64,000 nucleotides of DNA, from assembly GCA_029224185.1 (NCBI GenBank), contig CM055199.1:16159267-16223266 (forward strand), read 5' to 3'. The notes below the pieces were generated by a model, which worked only from the letters and a program-made list of their open reading frames with translations, had not been told where the DNA came from and searched no databases. Numbering within the stretch: position 1 is the first letter of the stretch; each line of letters opens with the position of its first letter. Made by a program: the position numbers and the translations under genes. Of this stretch, positions 37,731-50,000 are shown one piece after another. The stretch comes from Karalla daura. Lineage: Eukaryota > Chordata > Actinopteri > Chaetodontiformes > Leiognathidae.

Positions 37731-40700
37731 ATGGCGCACTTTGACACAGAGTACCAGCGCCTGGAGGCGTCCTACAGCGACTCCCCCCCTGGAGAGGAGA
37801 ACCTGCTGATGCACGTCCCCGAAGGAGCCAAATGTATGTTTCGCATACACAAATCACAAGCAAATCATGAACCCACTACACACGCTCGCACACACGTAGC
37901 AACACACCCTCCTCTCTTTACATAAATACTGTAGTACTCCCTACTGTGACAGCACCTGCTCTGATTTGTGAAAATGAATGTTTTGCAGCTCAATGGCACC
38001 ACATAGAAAACCTGGACCTGTTTTTCCAGAGAATATCCTTTTGACGTGTTGTGTTCTGGTTTGATTGTCCTTCTAAGTGTGGTGGTTTGGTAGTTTGGTA
38101 GGTTTTGTCACCTCAAAGAAAGAAGGTCCCTGGTTCGGATCCCAGACAGACACATCCATGCTTAGCTCAAATGAAAACTCTACATCCCCCAGTGAGAGTG
38201 AATGTTGTGTGTGTGTTCCCTGTGATGGACTCGTGACCTGACCACAGTCTATTCCCTGCTTTTGACTCATATACACCCGAGACATTATTGGGTGTAATAA
38301 TGGATGGACTGTGTCCAGGGGCAGTTTGCTTGTCCACAGATTTGAAGGTCTGTGGTTTGATCCCAGTCCGGTGCAGCCTACATATCGAAGTACGCTTGGG
38401 CAAGATACCGAATCACAAACTGACCCTGAATCTGAGGGATCATGTTGGGAATGTGCGTGACTGGTTAAAGCTCCTAGTTAAAACAGCTGGAGCATGTAAG
38501 AAAGCCTCTGTCACCAGTGTGTAAACCAAGTTTAGAGAAGTGCTGTTTAAGAACCAGTCCATATGCCACAGATTGCATGAACTGAGATACATTGACACTT
38601 TTCCTTAACGCCCATTACGTTTATAATCTGCATCAGAAGAATGGATTCACCTGTATGCTGCTGGGGGAGTTCTTTGAGCTGGTGTACGTATACTGTCTAT
38701 GAACAACATGCATACTTAAGTATGTTGTCTCACTGGTTCTTCCTATCCGCCCTGACTTTTATTTATTCATTTTTTAATGTTTGTCTTTCTCCATGCAGTC
38801 AGTTGCTGTTTGTAGTTGGCTTCACGGTCTTCCTAGCAAACTGCGTGGACTATGACATACTCTTTGCAAACAAGTTTGTAAATCACACCGATTCCTCTAA
38901 GGTCACCTTGCCCGATGCCTTCCTCCCAGTGGACGTCTGCAGTGCCCGGTAGGTGTGGCAGTGTGTTTGAGTGATTGAGTCTTTACAATTGTATTGGACA
39001 AAGTGCAGACGCTCGTCTTGTCCTTGTTTGTATGTGACATTCCTTTTTTGTGAATGTATTCCCAAATGTTTTTGCACTTTTAAAGCATCAGAGATAAGTG
39101 TCTGTCATTGTCACTGCCAAGATTAAATCATTCACCCAGGGTGGCTCCAGCCAGTTTGTATTCACAATACTGACATGTCTGCCAAATACACACTGCTAAA
39201 TACTGACACTCCTGAATCTCACAAGCAAATGTTTCCTGTGCCCTGCAGCATTCGAGACAATGCATTTGTGATCTTTGTGCTGGTGATCTCTGGGGTGTTT
39301 TGGTTGCACCGCCTGGTGAAATTCATCTACAATGTCTGCTGCTACTGGGAGATCCGCTCCTTCTACATCAACGCGCTCAAGATGAGCATGGTCAGAGAAT
39401 CTGAATCATGTACAGTTTTGATAGCAGATTTGTCATAGTAGCACTAACTCAAAGGGCTTTTTTCTTCTCCTTTCCAGTCAGAATTACCCTATGCAACATG
39501 GCAGGAAGTTCAGGCCAGGATTGTGGAGATCCAGAAGGAGCACCAGATCTGCATCCATAAAAAAGAACTGACAGAGCTTGACATTTACCATCGCATCCTC
39601 CGCTTTAAAAACTACATGGTGCGTTGCACATTTGCTCTGCTATGCATGTCTGACATAGATATACGTGCAAACATACAGAAACTGCGTGCTAAAGCTTCCT
39701 TCCTGTTCTTTTCTAGGTTGCCATGGTGAATAAATCCCTCCTACCCGTGAGATTTCGAGCTCCTGTACTAGGAGACTGTGTGTTCTACACCCGTGGTCTG
39801 AAATACAACTTTGAGCTGATCTTCTTTTGGGGACCAGGTGTGTGTACATGTTTGATGTGATTCATATGTGTCATGCCACAACATGTGCACGCCACATAAT
39901 TCCCCGCGTCAATGTTTAGATTGGCTAATGAGTGTTTTGTGCAGTGTGACCTATTTTATTTTTCTCCGCAGGCTCCCTTTTTGAGAATGAGTGGAGCCTG
40001 AAAACGGAGTACAAGAGAGGCGGTAACAGGCTGGAGCTGGCGGACAGGCTGGCGTCTCGCATACTGTGGATTGGGATTGCCAATCTGCTCCTGTGTCCGG
40101 TCATTCTGGTGTGGCAGATTCTCTACGCCTTCTTTAGTTACACAGAGGTAACATGCATGCACAAACCTGCAGTATTTGCTTTTTCATTTACTTGTGCAAG
40201 AAATGGGTTTATTGTGTGTGTGTTGATTAGGTGATTAAGCGAGAGCCTGGATCCCTGGGAGCGAGGTGCTGGTCTCTGTACGGTAGATGTTACCTGCGTC
40301 ATTTCAACGAGCTGGACCACGAGCTCATGTCACGTCTCAGCAAAGGCTACAAGGTCAGCGAGCGCATTTATAGCAGCACGTTAAGATATTTTTTAACGTA
40401 CGTCTGAAAGTCGAGTTTCTACCTCAACGTAGAACGTCTATGTTCCTAGTAAAGTGATAATAATAAAGTAAGTATTCACATATTTCCGGATAGTCAGAGA
40501 TACCCTGACCTCTTAAGACACCAGATCTGTTGATCTCTGGCATACTGCAGTGAGTCGATCATATCTCTGGTTAAGAAAGTGTATAAAAGGAAGGTGAGGT
40601 AACATTGTGGAAATATTCCAACATACTTTATTAATCCTTTATTGGCTCTTTTTTCCCTTTGTATCTGCTTGTTTCAGGCTGCATCCAAGTATATGAACTG

Positions 40701-43700
40701 CTTCCTCTCACCGCTGCTCACAGTGGTCGCTAAAAACGTAGCATTTTTCGCCGGATCCCTTCTGGCTGTCCTCATCGCCCTAACTATCTATGACGAGGAT
40801 GTTCTCGCTGTGGAACATGTTCTGTCGTCAATCACGCTGCTTGGAGTGTGTATCACAGTCTGCAGGTAGGGACTGACCTCGTTAGTCTGTAAGAATGCAC
40901 TTGTGTTGGATTTAGTGCTTTTATTTAAATAGCCTGCAGCATAAATGAGATGAATCGCCTGTTTGACGTTTTAGAACTGATGTGAAATGGCACTGGCAGG
41001 TGCAAATTCACTACCTGGATGTAAACCATTAATCTTCAGCTGTGGGAAATGTTGAACATTAAATCCTTGAGTCATTTCATTTTGTCCTATTCAAGCTAAC
41101 CCAGAGTTGTAATCCCTTTAATGCTTTCCAGCAGCTTACACTGCTGGAGAACTATTGAGTATAAGAGGGCTTCCTTTAAGTAGCTGTGGTGTTTTTGAAG
41201 TAGAGGAAATGGCTCTAAATTGAATGTAGATAATTATTAGTAACAATTATTGAAAGACATTTAGGAATTCTTTTTAGGATTTTGAGAAATCAGCAGTGAT
41301 AAGTTATATAATATAAATATAAGTCTTCTTCTTAGTACGTCTTAGTTTTTGGAGTATATTAAGTTGTTTTCCATCTCCTCAGATCATTTATCCCTGATAA
41401 GAACATGGTGTTTTGTCCGGAGCAGCTGCTGCGGGTTATCCTGGCTCATATCCATTACATGCCCGATCACTGGCAGGGCAACGCACATAGATATGAGACC
41501 CGTGATCAATTCTCCCAGCTTTTCCAGTACAAAGCAGTGAGTATCAAAACTGCATTAGGGATAAATATCAAGCCTGAGAACATATTGGAAGAGTTGGTGT
41601 TAATTTGGCCTCTTTGCAGGTGTTTATTTTGGAGGAGCTGATCAGTCCAGTGGTAACTCCCATCATCCTGATCTTCTGCCTGAGGAGGAAATCCCTGGAG
41701 ATCATTGACTTCTTCAGGAATTTTACGGTGGAGGTGGTCGGGGTAGGAGACACTTGCTCCTTTGCTCAGATGGACATCAGGCAGCATGGACACCCAGCGG
41801 TGAGGACCTACCACAGACATACATACACAGAGTTGGAAGCAGTAGGTTCTGTCTGAAAACGGGTGTGAATGGTTGACCCGTCTCCTCCCTCTGTAGTGGA
41901 TGTCCGAGGGGAAGACCGAGGCGTCTATCTACCAACAGGCAGAGGACGGGAAGACGGAGTTGTCCCTGATGCACTTTGCCATCACCAACCCCCAGTGGCA
42001 GCCTCCTCAGGAGACCACGCACTTCATCAGCCAGCTGAAGGAGCGCGTTCACAGGGAGGCCACGGGGGTGCCTTCAGACACACATCCGCTCTCACTGTCT
42101 GAGTCTGAGGTACGGCCCTTAACTTCAGTTCATCACATCTTCAGAGGTGAAAAAAAAGAATCAACTGGCCCGTGCATTTTACGCTTCTCTTCTCTCTTTT
42201 TAGCCAAGGAGCCTCATTGCTAACCTCATTGGAGCTCCCCCCACGCTGAACTCGGTTCATTTCGGCAGGGACGGCTCTTTGACCAATCACGCCGCGGCTG
42301 GGATGATCGACGGCGCATCCGCCTTGCGGTCGCTCTCCCCTATCAGCGGCAGTCTCCACCTGAGAGGCAGCCTGAGCGCAGCCCACAGGGCCGCCGGCCA
42401 CACTTCAGCCATGAGCAGGACAATGGCCGGCTCGGGGTAGGAACATCTTCAATATGAATTATGCCTTGAAAAATGAGAAAAAGTCACTGTTCCACAGCCT
42501 TCAGGTCCAAAAACATCATCACATCCTCATTCAGGTGTTTCAGATAGTCAAGAAAAATAAAGAAAAAATGGATGAATTTGGCTCTGGCTTATACATATAA
42601 TACTTGAATGTGTAGTTTAGCATTAGATATGTGATTGTTAGTGCCAGTGGCACACAGAACAGCCAATCAGTGTTAAATGATCTCGAAAAATTGACCGTAA
42701 TATTTTCTGATTTCTGGTCACTTCTGATCAAACCAGTGTTTCAAAGCTACTATGTTTAAACTCAACCATTCCAGGTCACAGTTCCTCTTCATGTTATTTC
42801 GGAGTTAAAGTTGCAGAATCTTGACTTGTTTAGGTGTTATTTCTTTAATCTATGTTGTCGTCCCTTCTTTGGATGATTTTGAAAACATTTTTGCATCTTT
42901 GTGTAGGACTGATGCCCGAACTATGAGCTCGGGCAGCAGTGCATGGGAGGGTCAACTCACCAGTTTGGTCCTGTCAGAGTACGCCTCCACAGAAATGAGC
43001 ATCCATGCGCTTTACATGCATGAAGTAAGTTAAACCTGTGCACATTTGTAATTCCCAGCGTGTCACAGATATTCATAGATTATTATTATTCATTTTGCCC
43101 TCGTAGATGCACAAACAGCAGTCCCGCGGCGAGTTCTCCCGTCACACGTGGCACAGGCAGGAGAGCGACGAGAGCAGCGACAGCGTCCCCGACGAAGTGA
43201 GGAGCGAGCCCAACCCTCACTCCAGGAATTTCCCTCGCTCGCACACTTTCCCCACCACGGTCCCCAGTCCAAGCGCCATTCCCACATCTGCCTCGGCCAG
43301 CAACAGTACCACGCTGGGCCAGGAGGGGGCGGCATCACAAAGCAGCACTCAGCGCCGCCATAGTGGTCCGTCAACAGGTTACAATACCTGTGTTCACCTT
43401 CACATTCATTCATCCCATTTGAGCTACAGTTATACATGGTCTCTACGTGCAACACAGCCCATGCGTCTTAAGCAAATAGTATTCGAAATGTGTATGTATT
43501 TCTGTTTTCCAGACTCTTTTGGTGCAGGGAGTAAAATAGTGAGGGCAGCACGTGTGCCCATGGGAGGGTGGGCAGAGGACGGTCAGGCAGCACCACGACA
43601 CCATGACCCGCTTCCAGAAGAGAGCTCAGAGGATGAAATGCCTCCTCATATCCATAAGGTGCTTCATTTATTGCTTTATGAGCATGTCAGTCAGGGGAAA

Positions 43701-43894
43701 AAAAATACTTATTGACCTACTCTGTTATCAGATGTAAATGCTTCAAAATGATAGAGCAAAGGTTAAAAAAGAAAGGTTGTGTTTTCAAATACAAGGCTGT
43801 TAATTTTGCTGTGTGCACTACAGTTGAACTTCTCTCTCTCTCTCTGTCTCTGTCTGTCTGTCTCTCTCTCTCTCTCTCACTGTAGGTTACATAA
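37731..43894 (+). CDS. atg9a: Autophagy-related protein 9A (lipid scramblase), complete
   Basis: Multispanning vesicle protein that scrambles phospholipids during phagophore growth. Coding exons: 37731-37833, 37989-38032, 38619-38683, 38799-38948, 39249-39390, 39478-39618, 39717-39837, 39972-40147, 40231-40353, 40678-40865, 41383-41536, 41620-41799, 41897-42109, 42204-42436, 42907-43024, 43107-43377, 43513-43658, 43886-43894. The total is 2577 nt, or 858 aa; human ATG9A has 839. Recognised segments include EYQRLEASYSDSPPGEE near the start, SWHH-like SQWHHIENLD, ELDIYHRILRF, RHFNELDHEL, FNPD-type SFIPDKNMVFCPEQLLR, EIIDFFRNFTVEVVGVGD and the tail GGWAEDGQ. Hydrophobic segments lie at about residues 71-87, 127-147, 286-310, 371-393 and 470-490. 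The Ser/Pro-rich C-terminal tail is less conserved. The N-terminus matches ATG9A, not the extended ATG9B. The second intron is an AT-AC U12 intron. Confidence 0.95.
38033..38618 (+). other. U12-type AT-AC intron of atg9a
   Basis: The intron begins ATATCCTTT and ends in AC. It has a perfect U12 branch site, TTCCTTAAC (38601-38609), with the branch A 10 nt before the 3' end. Removing it joins ...FFQR to VYNLHQKNGFTCML..., which matches the human protein at this point. No GT-AG alternative restores the frame. The intron holds SINE fragments (38080-38430). Confidence 0.9.
38080..38430 (+). mobile_element. Two adjacent SINE fragments inside the atg9a AT-AC intron
   Basis: The first (about 38080-38305) has 'gtcacctcaaagaaagaagg', 'ccctggttcggatccca', 'gtgatggactcgtgacctg' and the 'ataatggatgg' tail. 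The second (about 38310-38430) starts again with 'ggggcagtttgcttgtccac' and 'ggtttgatcccagtc', a diverged head. Both fall within a minor-class intron. Confidence 0.5.
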
Positions 43895-44646
43895 CCAAGC
43901 CATATGAAGAATAAACGTCAGCATCCCATCGACCGTAGATAACTGGACATCCTCAGCCTTGACAAACCTTTGTCCAGGAATGACCATCTGATATGAGGCA
44001 GATGTATATGGACCTGTGCAAGAGTGATGTACCCCTAACAACATTTAGAACCAGTGAAACCGTCTGGATAGATTACAACTGATGCTGCCATCCACCATTC
44101 GTAGATACTGTATGACCTACTTTACATGCCTGGAAACAGGCAAACAGGGTATATATGTATATGTATGGATGTTGGTATCAGGGGAGGAGCAAGAGGATCA
44201 AGGTGTTTCCAATCACCATGGACATCATCAGGATACACTACACTTGTATAACGTCAAACGATTACTTCATGAAAGTGCATGTGTCGCTGTGATGTAAGCA
44301 GACATTTTGAACATGTCAGCACTGCTGGAGGCATCCTTTGTCATGGGGGAAAAAAAGAAACTACAAAACTTCAGAGGAATCCTGGTCACCATCGCGTGTA
44401 CCTGTTCTAACCCATGCTCTGTAGTGCAACTTACCAAGTTCTCAGATAGCATTGAAAATTCACCACTTCACGTTATTGCTTGACATTTTTTAAGTAACCT
44501 CGCTCGGGATTTTGTTGTATAATAACGTTCAGTTGAATTTTTAAAATGTTGGCAAAGCTTTTCCCAGAGCTTCCATCCACAGATAATTTAAGAGACGACT
44601 GTGCAATGTAGGCTGGTATTCTGCACACATGTACTGTGTAAATAAA
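43895..44646 (+). other. atg9a 3' UTR with polyadenylation signal
   Basis: The stop codon (43892-43894) is followed by about 750 bp of non-coding sequence. It ends at AATAAA (44641-44646), with a GT/T-rich stretch just after it. Extent is inferred from the first good signal; later signals exist. Confidence 0.5.
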
Positions 44647-45700
44647 TGTTCTCAAGTTATTTCACAGCAGTCATCCCGAACATTTCATCAATCGAATTTA
44701 CACCGTTATGCTTAACGGTGGATGTGTTGGATATGCTTAACGCAAGAATATATGAATCTGATTTAATCCAGGTTTTTATTGTTACCAGCCCTTATTTTAC
44801 AACAAACAGATTGGTTGTTGAAAGCATGTAATAATGTCTTCTGTGCCATATGAAAAAAGAAGCCCTGAAGTACAAGTGCATGACCATCATCACCCACCAA
44901 CATACTGTAGGAAATCTGTATTTGACCAATCATCACGTCCAATTTGATCGCATGAGCTTCCTGTTTCCAGTTTTTAAATGAAATTTTGTGCACTTTAATA
45001 ACAATAATCTGATCATGCAGAGGGCATCACGTGTTTGTATTGCTCAAGTTTTTTCGTATCTATATTTTGTAATTACTGTATTTATGAAAGGGGACGTGCC
45101 ATGGAGCTGTGAATCAAGGGTTGTTTACAACTTGACTTATAAGTTAGAAAGTGATTGTGTCAGGCGTTTTTGTTTGTTTAATAGAGCCTGTAAAATATTA
45201 TTTTGTACAGCTGTAAATTCACCCATTAAAGGCAAAACAATATATTTGTGTGCAGATTTAAGCAAAAAATGCATAACTGATGATACTAGTAGCAGTGATC
45301 GAGCCGTTCGGCACGTGCGCAGTACGAAGAAGGTGTGCCATTCTCCAATCAGATTAGTTTTAGTGCGCAAGTGGCTAGCTTATTTTGTTTAGAATTTTAT
45401 TGAGAAATGCAGGTGCTGAATTGCAACAGGTAATCACCCAAACATAATATGCACCGATAGGAAGAGTGAAACAAGTCATTCAATTAACATACCACTCGGA
45501 ACAGCTGATTCGGGTCCCTAATTTGAGTTGATGACGTATACAGCTAGCGTTAGCTGCTAAGCAAACGGCTAACGACATGTAATCTATGAGACGATGGAAA
45601 CTCGTCGGTGAAAATATGTTTCTTTGAATTTGTTTGTTACGGACACACAAAATAAAGGTCTTTCAGAGCCCGGATGGCGCTTGGCGCGTCCGGCCGGCCG
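44647..45700. other. Intergenic sequence, AT-rich, no recognised feature
   Basis: Between the atg9a polyadenylation signal and the CCAAT array. I see no splice-supported open frame. A further AATAAA lies at about 45651-45656 and could be an alternative atg9a 3' end. Confidence 0.5.
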
Positions 45701-45716
45701 AGAGTCGAGCTTGAGA

Positions 45717-45872
45717 AACAAAGAATTGACCAATGTCTGCTCGATCTACAACAAAGAATTGACCAATGGCTGCTCGAGCTACAACAAAGAATTGACCAAT
45801 CGGCTGCTCGAGTCTGCAACAAAGAATTGACCAATCGGCTGCTCGAGTCTGCAACAAAGAATTGACCAATGG
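45717..45872 (+). promoter_or_regulatory. Array of five CCAAT boxes in a 33-35 bp tandem repeat
   Basis: The unit 'caacaaagaattgaccaat(c)ggctgctcgag' occurs five times. CCAAT cores are at 45730-45734, 45763-45767, 45796-45800, 45831-45835 and 45866-45870, giving spacings of 33, 33, 35 and 35 bp, close to three helical turns. GACCAAT(C/G)G fits the NF-Y consensus. Flanking sequence is CpG-rich. It stands about 0.9 kb upstream of the first recognised splice donor of the downstream gene (46761). A promoter or enhancer role is inferred. Confidence 0.5.
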
Positions 45873-46156
45873 CGGCTCTGCTTCGCCGGCCCGCACTGAA
45901 CTACGTCACTTCAACAAAATCCACCCGGATACAGCGGGACTTTCAAAACAACGGGACTTTCGGCTCATTTGTGATTATTGTACTGCGTTATTATTGATTG
46001 TATTTATTGTGGAAAGAGTTCTACCAATAAAGTCAGTCATGACGTAACCTCGGCTGACCGGGGAAGCTATTCTATCTTTGTAGCGTTACGTTCGTGTGTT
46101 TATAGCGTCCGTGTCCGTGTGTGACACACGCCAAAACACGCGTACACGCTTGCAGG

Positions 46157-46165
<9 letters not shown>

Positions 46166-46188
<23 letters not shown>
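46166..46188. repeat. Short (CA)n microsatellite
   Basis: CA repeat of about 30 bp (from about 46159) between the CCAAT array and the downstream gene. Confidence 0.85.
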
Positions 46189-46190
<2 letters not shown>

Positions 46191-46559
46191 AATTGTCCTA
46201 TTTTCTGTCCGCCTTACTCATTTTTTAAAACTTGGATCATTATTATTACGTAGATTATTAGCGATAATAGCTTTATGCTTGTATTGCTTTGCATTTGGAT
46301 ATCTTTTAAGGAAGTCGTTTGAAATAAACCGGGTTTTGGAATAAAATTTAACCTTTTTATTTATTTATTTCATATCTCTGTGCGTGCTTACTTGCTTACT
46401 ACTTCGGAGTGCGTTTCGGAGGACTCCTCACGGTCCTCCCAACAATGGTCGGTACCGAACAGCCACTTAACTCAGACCGAATTGGACGAAGGTAATCGCG
46501 CATTTAGCGCATTCACACCTTGTAAACAACAGGGGGTAGGGATCGGGACCTTCCATAGA

Positions 46560-47008
46560 CAATGGCGAGCCAATCACAGACCCGTTGCTATGGGTGATGT
46601 CAGCCCCCCAACACGTAGCGGGACTTCAGGTGTTGAAAAGGTGACTTCTGGAGGTGCGCTGCTCAGACTTTGTTTCTGCTGGAAAGCACTTCATCTCGGA
46701 GCATTTGCAGGAGAATATTTCGCCTTGGATCTTCAAGCTTTTTCACCACAATCTGCTTTTGGTAAGTCTCCCCCATAATTTCAAAATATATATTCCCAAT
46801 GTCGTGAAATGTCTGTGTGTGTGCTATAGCACTAGGGCATTTTTATATGTTTACTATACAAACTGAAGTCTAAGACAGAGGAATACACGTTAAAGGGCGT
46901 GGGGGGGCCTGCGGGCAGCCTACTCTTTGTGTGCATGTGTGTGTGTATGTAGGTGGACTGTTCTTTTTGTCTCATATCTAACATTAACTGGCTTTCTTTC
47001 TTTTACAG
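46560..47008 (+). other. 5' exon end and first intron of the DUF6729-like gene
   Basis: A donor TTTTG/GTAAGT ends an exon at 46761, and an acceptor TTTCTTTTACAG ends the intron at 47008. A CCAAT box is at 46570-46574. The 5' exon is open in the coding frame back to an ATG at 46590 and beyond. A longer N-terminus of about 58 extra residues is therefore possible; the exon is otherwise treated as 5' UTR. Confidence 0.5.
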
Positions 47009-47010
47009 AC

Positions 47011-50000
47011 ATGGAGCCTGTGTTCAGAAAGAGGGCTGATGGCACCATCAACCTCAATAACACACACGACGCCGACCGAAAGAGAAGAAGTCAGGAGTGG
47101 ACACCCGCTCTGTCACCAGAGGAGGTGTTGAAGTTGGCCAGGCAAGCAGCAGAGGCACAGGGCCTCGACCCACATAACAGAACCTGTGTGCTGGGTTGCC
47201 ATACGCTGCAGTTTGGAAACTTCAGGGGACAGACCTTCAAGTGGCTCTTGGAAAACGCACTCGGGTATGGAGGCTACCTGGTTGCCTCGATGATGAAGGA
47301 AAGTGAAGCTGGTGAAGTGAGAGACCACCCAAACAACAGGGCAAACAAGAACGCTTTCCGGGAGTATATGGAAATGTTCCCCGAGGGCCGTGAGGCCATT
47401 TCCATCAAGTACAAGCGGCAAAGCTCCACCGCCACCACCTCCAGGGCCGCTCCATCTGCCAGTGCTGCTTCTGTGTCTGCCACCACCTCCAGGGCTGCTT
47501 CACCCGCCAGTGCTGCCTCTGTGTCTCCTGAGCCCAGAGCTGCACCATCGACCAGCAGGACACCCTTCTCCAGGGCTGCACCTTCCACCAGCAGAGGCCC
47601 TGCATCTGCTGCCACTCTCCAGTCTCTGTTGGTGGGCAGGGAGTTTAAGCAGAGGAGCCTGGAGAAATCTGTGAGAAGACTGGTCTCCCCATCCTCCTCA
47701 AGGTTTCAGCCTTGTAAGTACAGTGTAATATAAGCTGTCTGATACAGATCATGAGAGCATGTATACCTGCGTAGAAGAAAATGTTTTACCTTCCCTCGAT
47801 CGAATTCATTTTGTTACATTTGACCCTTTTTTGCTAAACTCATAATCAACCACCTGTATGTAGATTGAAACAAAGGCCTCCTGAAGCCCATCTTCACGGA
47901 AGCCACCCCGTCCGTCTGCTCACACACCTATCTTTTGTTTGTGCTGCAGAGGTGCCAAAGTGTCTCTGCAGCCTGGCTTGGCCCTATTGTTATTCATGAA
48001 TTCAGGTCTTTCACCTCTCCTGAACTCAACCAAGTCTCACCGCTTGATGTTTGTGCAGAAAACCTTGCTCTTGTTCATCAGACAGAGCTTCTGTCTCTGC
48101 TGTATAGCCATTAAAACAGTTCCAGTCATTCCACAAAAAAACACAAACACAATTCTGGACTCGAGGATCAATGTTTCTTCAACCATTGTCAAATGTGCAA
48201 TCATGTACTTTTCTTACACTCTATTCTTTTCTTTTGTAGCCATTCCTGCAGTGCCTGTGCCACAGTGCACATTAGCACCGCCACCGTCTGAAGTGGATGA
48301 CAGAGACCTCGTCCGGGCAGCAGAGAATGTGGAGGAGTCGCTAGTGACACGTAAGATAGAATGTGATTTAATGCAGAGACTGCACGATAAATTCAACTTT
48401 CAAAGGTCGCGCCAACCATTATTATTTGGGCAAAAAAAGCATTACGCAAGTGACTTAAACTTTGCTTACTTTGTTGTTATCTGTTTAACACAGAAAGAAG
48501 ACTTTGTCTACCTGCCGGCTGGTTGCCAGCCTTGCCACTTGTGGACCAGCAGTGGATCTCCAAGGCCCTGTTCAGGCGGTCCAGGACCGGACAGCCAGAG
48601 CTTGACGTGTCCAAGGTGGACAAGATGTGGTGGTACCCCCCACAGCCAGCACTTCAACCAACTGGCATCCCACCAAAGGAGAGATACTTTGGCCACCCTC
48701 TATTCCTTTGGATGCCGAGGAAACTCTGGCGTGTGAAGCTTCTCTGCCCCCACGAGGACTGTGGAAAAGAGGAGCTGACCTCTGCGGGACTCCACCAGAG
48801 GGCACGCCAGGTGGTTGGAATCACACATACGTATTTCATGGTGGCCGAGTACCTGGCCTGCAAGGGCTGCAAGCGCAAGGTGATCAGCTGGAGCCACAAT
48901 GTTGTTAGTCAGCTGGACATCGGCCATCGGACCCAGTTCCCCTGCATACTCACCTCCAAGCTGGGGTGCGACATGCAGGTGGTGAGACTCATGCGACAGA
49001 GGGGCCTGGGGAACAGCAGCAGCCAGCTACAGAAGCAGCTGGAGGAGCAGCATGCAGAAGTCTGGCTGCAAAGGCAGCTCCGGTTCCTGACAGACTGCAG
49101 CGGTGTCACAGAGGCTGCGTCAGCGGGGCTGATCGCTCCCGTTGCCGTCGGCGATGTGCCTGCGATGCTGCCTGTGCCAAAGCACAGGTGGCTAATGCAG
49201 GTATATTCCCAAGATGTGCTGGGCAGGCTGGAAGAAATCAAGGCCTCGATCACATCCCTTTTTGGTCGGGTCCTGAAAATGGACTCAACTAAGAAGATTG
49301 TGAAGAAGCTTGCAGGGGAGAGCCGCTCCACATCAGCCTGGGCCACCAATGTTGGCAATGAGCACGGCCAGGTCATCATGTCAGTACTGACTGCCAGCGA
49401 GGGCTACGGTCTGGGCAGAATGATCAGTGGCCTAATCTGCCGCTACCAGGACGCTGGGGTGCCACCTCCCGAAGTCCTCTACGTCGACCGGGATTGCTGC
49501 GGCTCCACACATCTGCGCGCCTTGTTCGGTGCGTGGAGCCAAATGCAGATTCGGCTCGACGTGTGGCACTTTATGCGTCGGATCGCCGTCGGATGCACCA
49601 CTGACTCCCATCCCCTGTACGCCGGCTTTCTGAATAAGCTAAGCCAATGTATCTTTGTGTGGGACGAGGACGATGTACATGCCCTGACGGAGGCCAAGCG
49701 TGCTGAGCTGGCCCAAAAGCACCTCCACCCCTCCAGCCCCGCTGACGTGATGCGGCATGTGTCCAGGGCGGAGATGGCGCTGCACTGCCGCCGAAACACC
49801 AGGAGCGGCGAGGAAATGGAGGGCCTCATCAGCCAGCTTCTGGTGGCCTACGGGGGAGAGAGGGGGCACAACACGCTCGGGGTGCCCCTCATTAACGAAC
49901 AGCGCATGGCTGACATTTGGAGGGGACAGAGGAAACACCTCAGCTGCCTGCAAGACCCCCCTGGCGTGCAGCTGTACATGCAGACAGGAACCCTGAAGAA

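Noticed and set aside
43090..43455. 121-codon open frame antisense to the atg9a tail exon
   Set aside because: It mirrors the GC-rich coding exon 43107-43377 and has Trp/Arg/Cys-rich shadow composition.
45717..45872. Regularly spaced repeats as a CRISPR array
   Set aside because: There are no unique spacers, the intervening bases are part of the repeated unit, and the context is a vertebrate genome.
46380..46761. Open frame upstream of 47011 as a certain N-terminal extension
   Set aside because: Its composition looks like a 5' UTR, and the frame begins without an ATG until 46590. Noted only as a possible alternative start.
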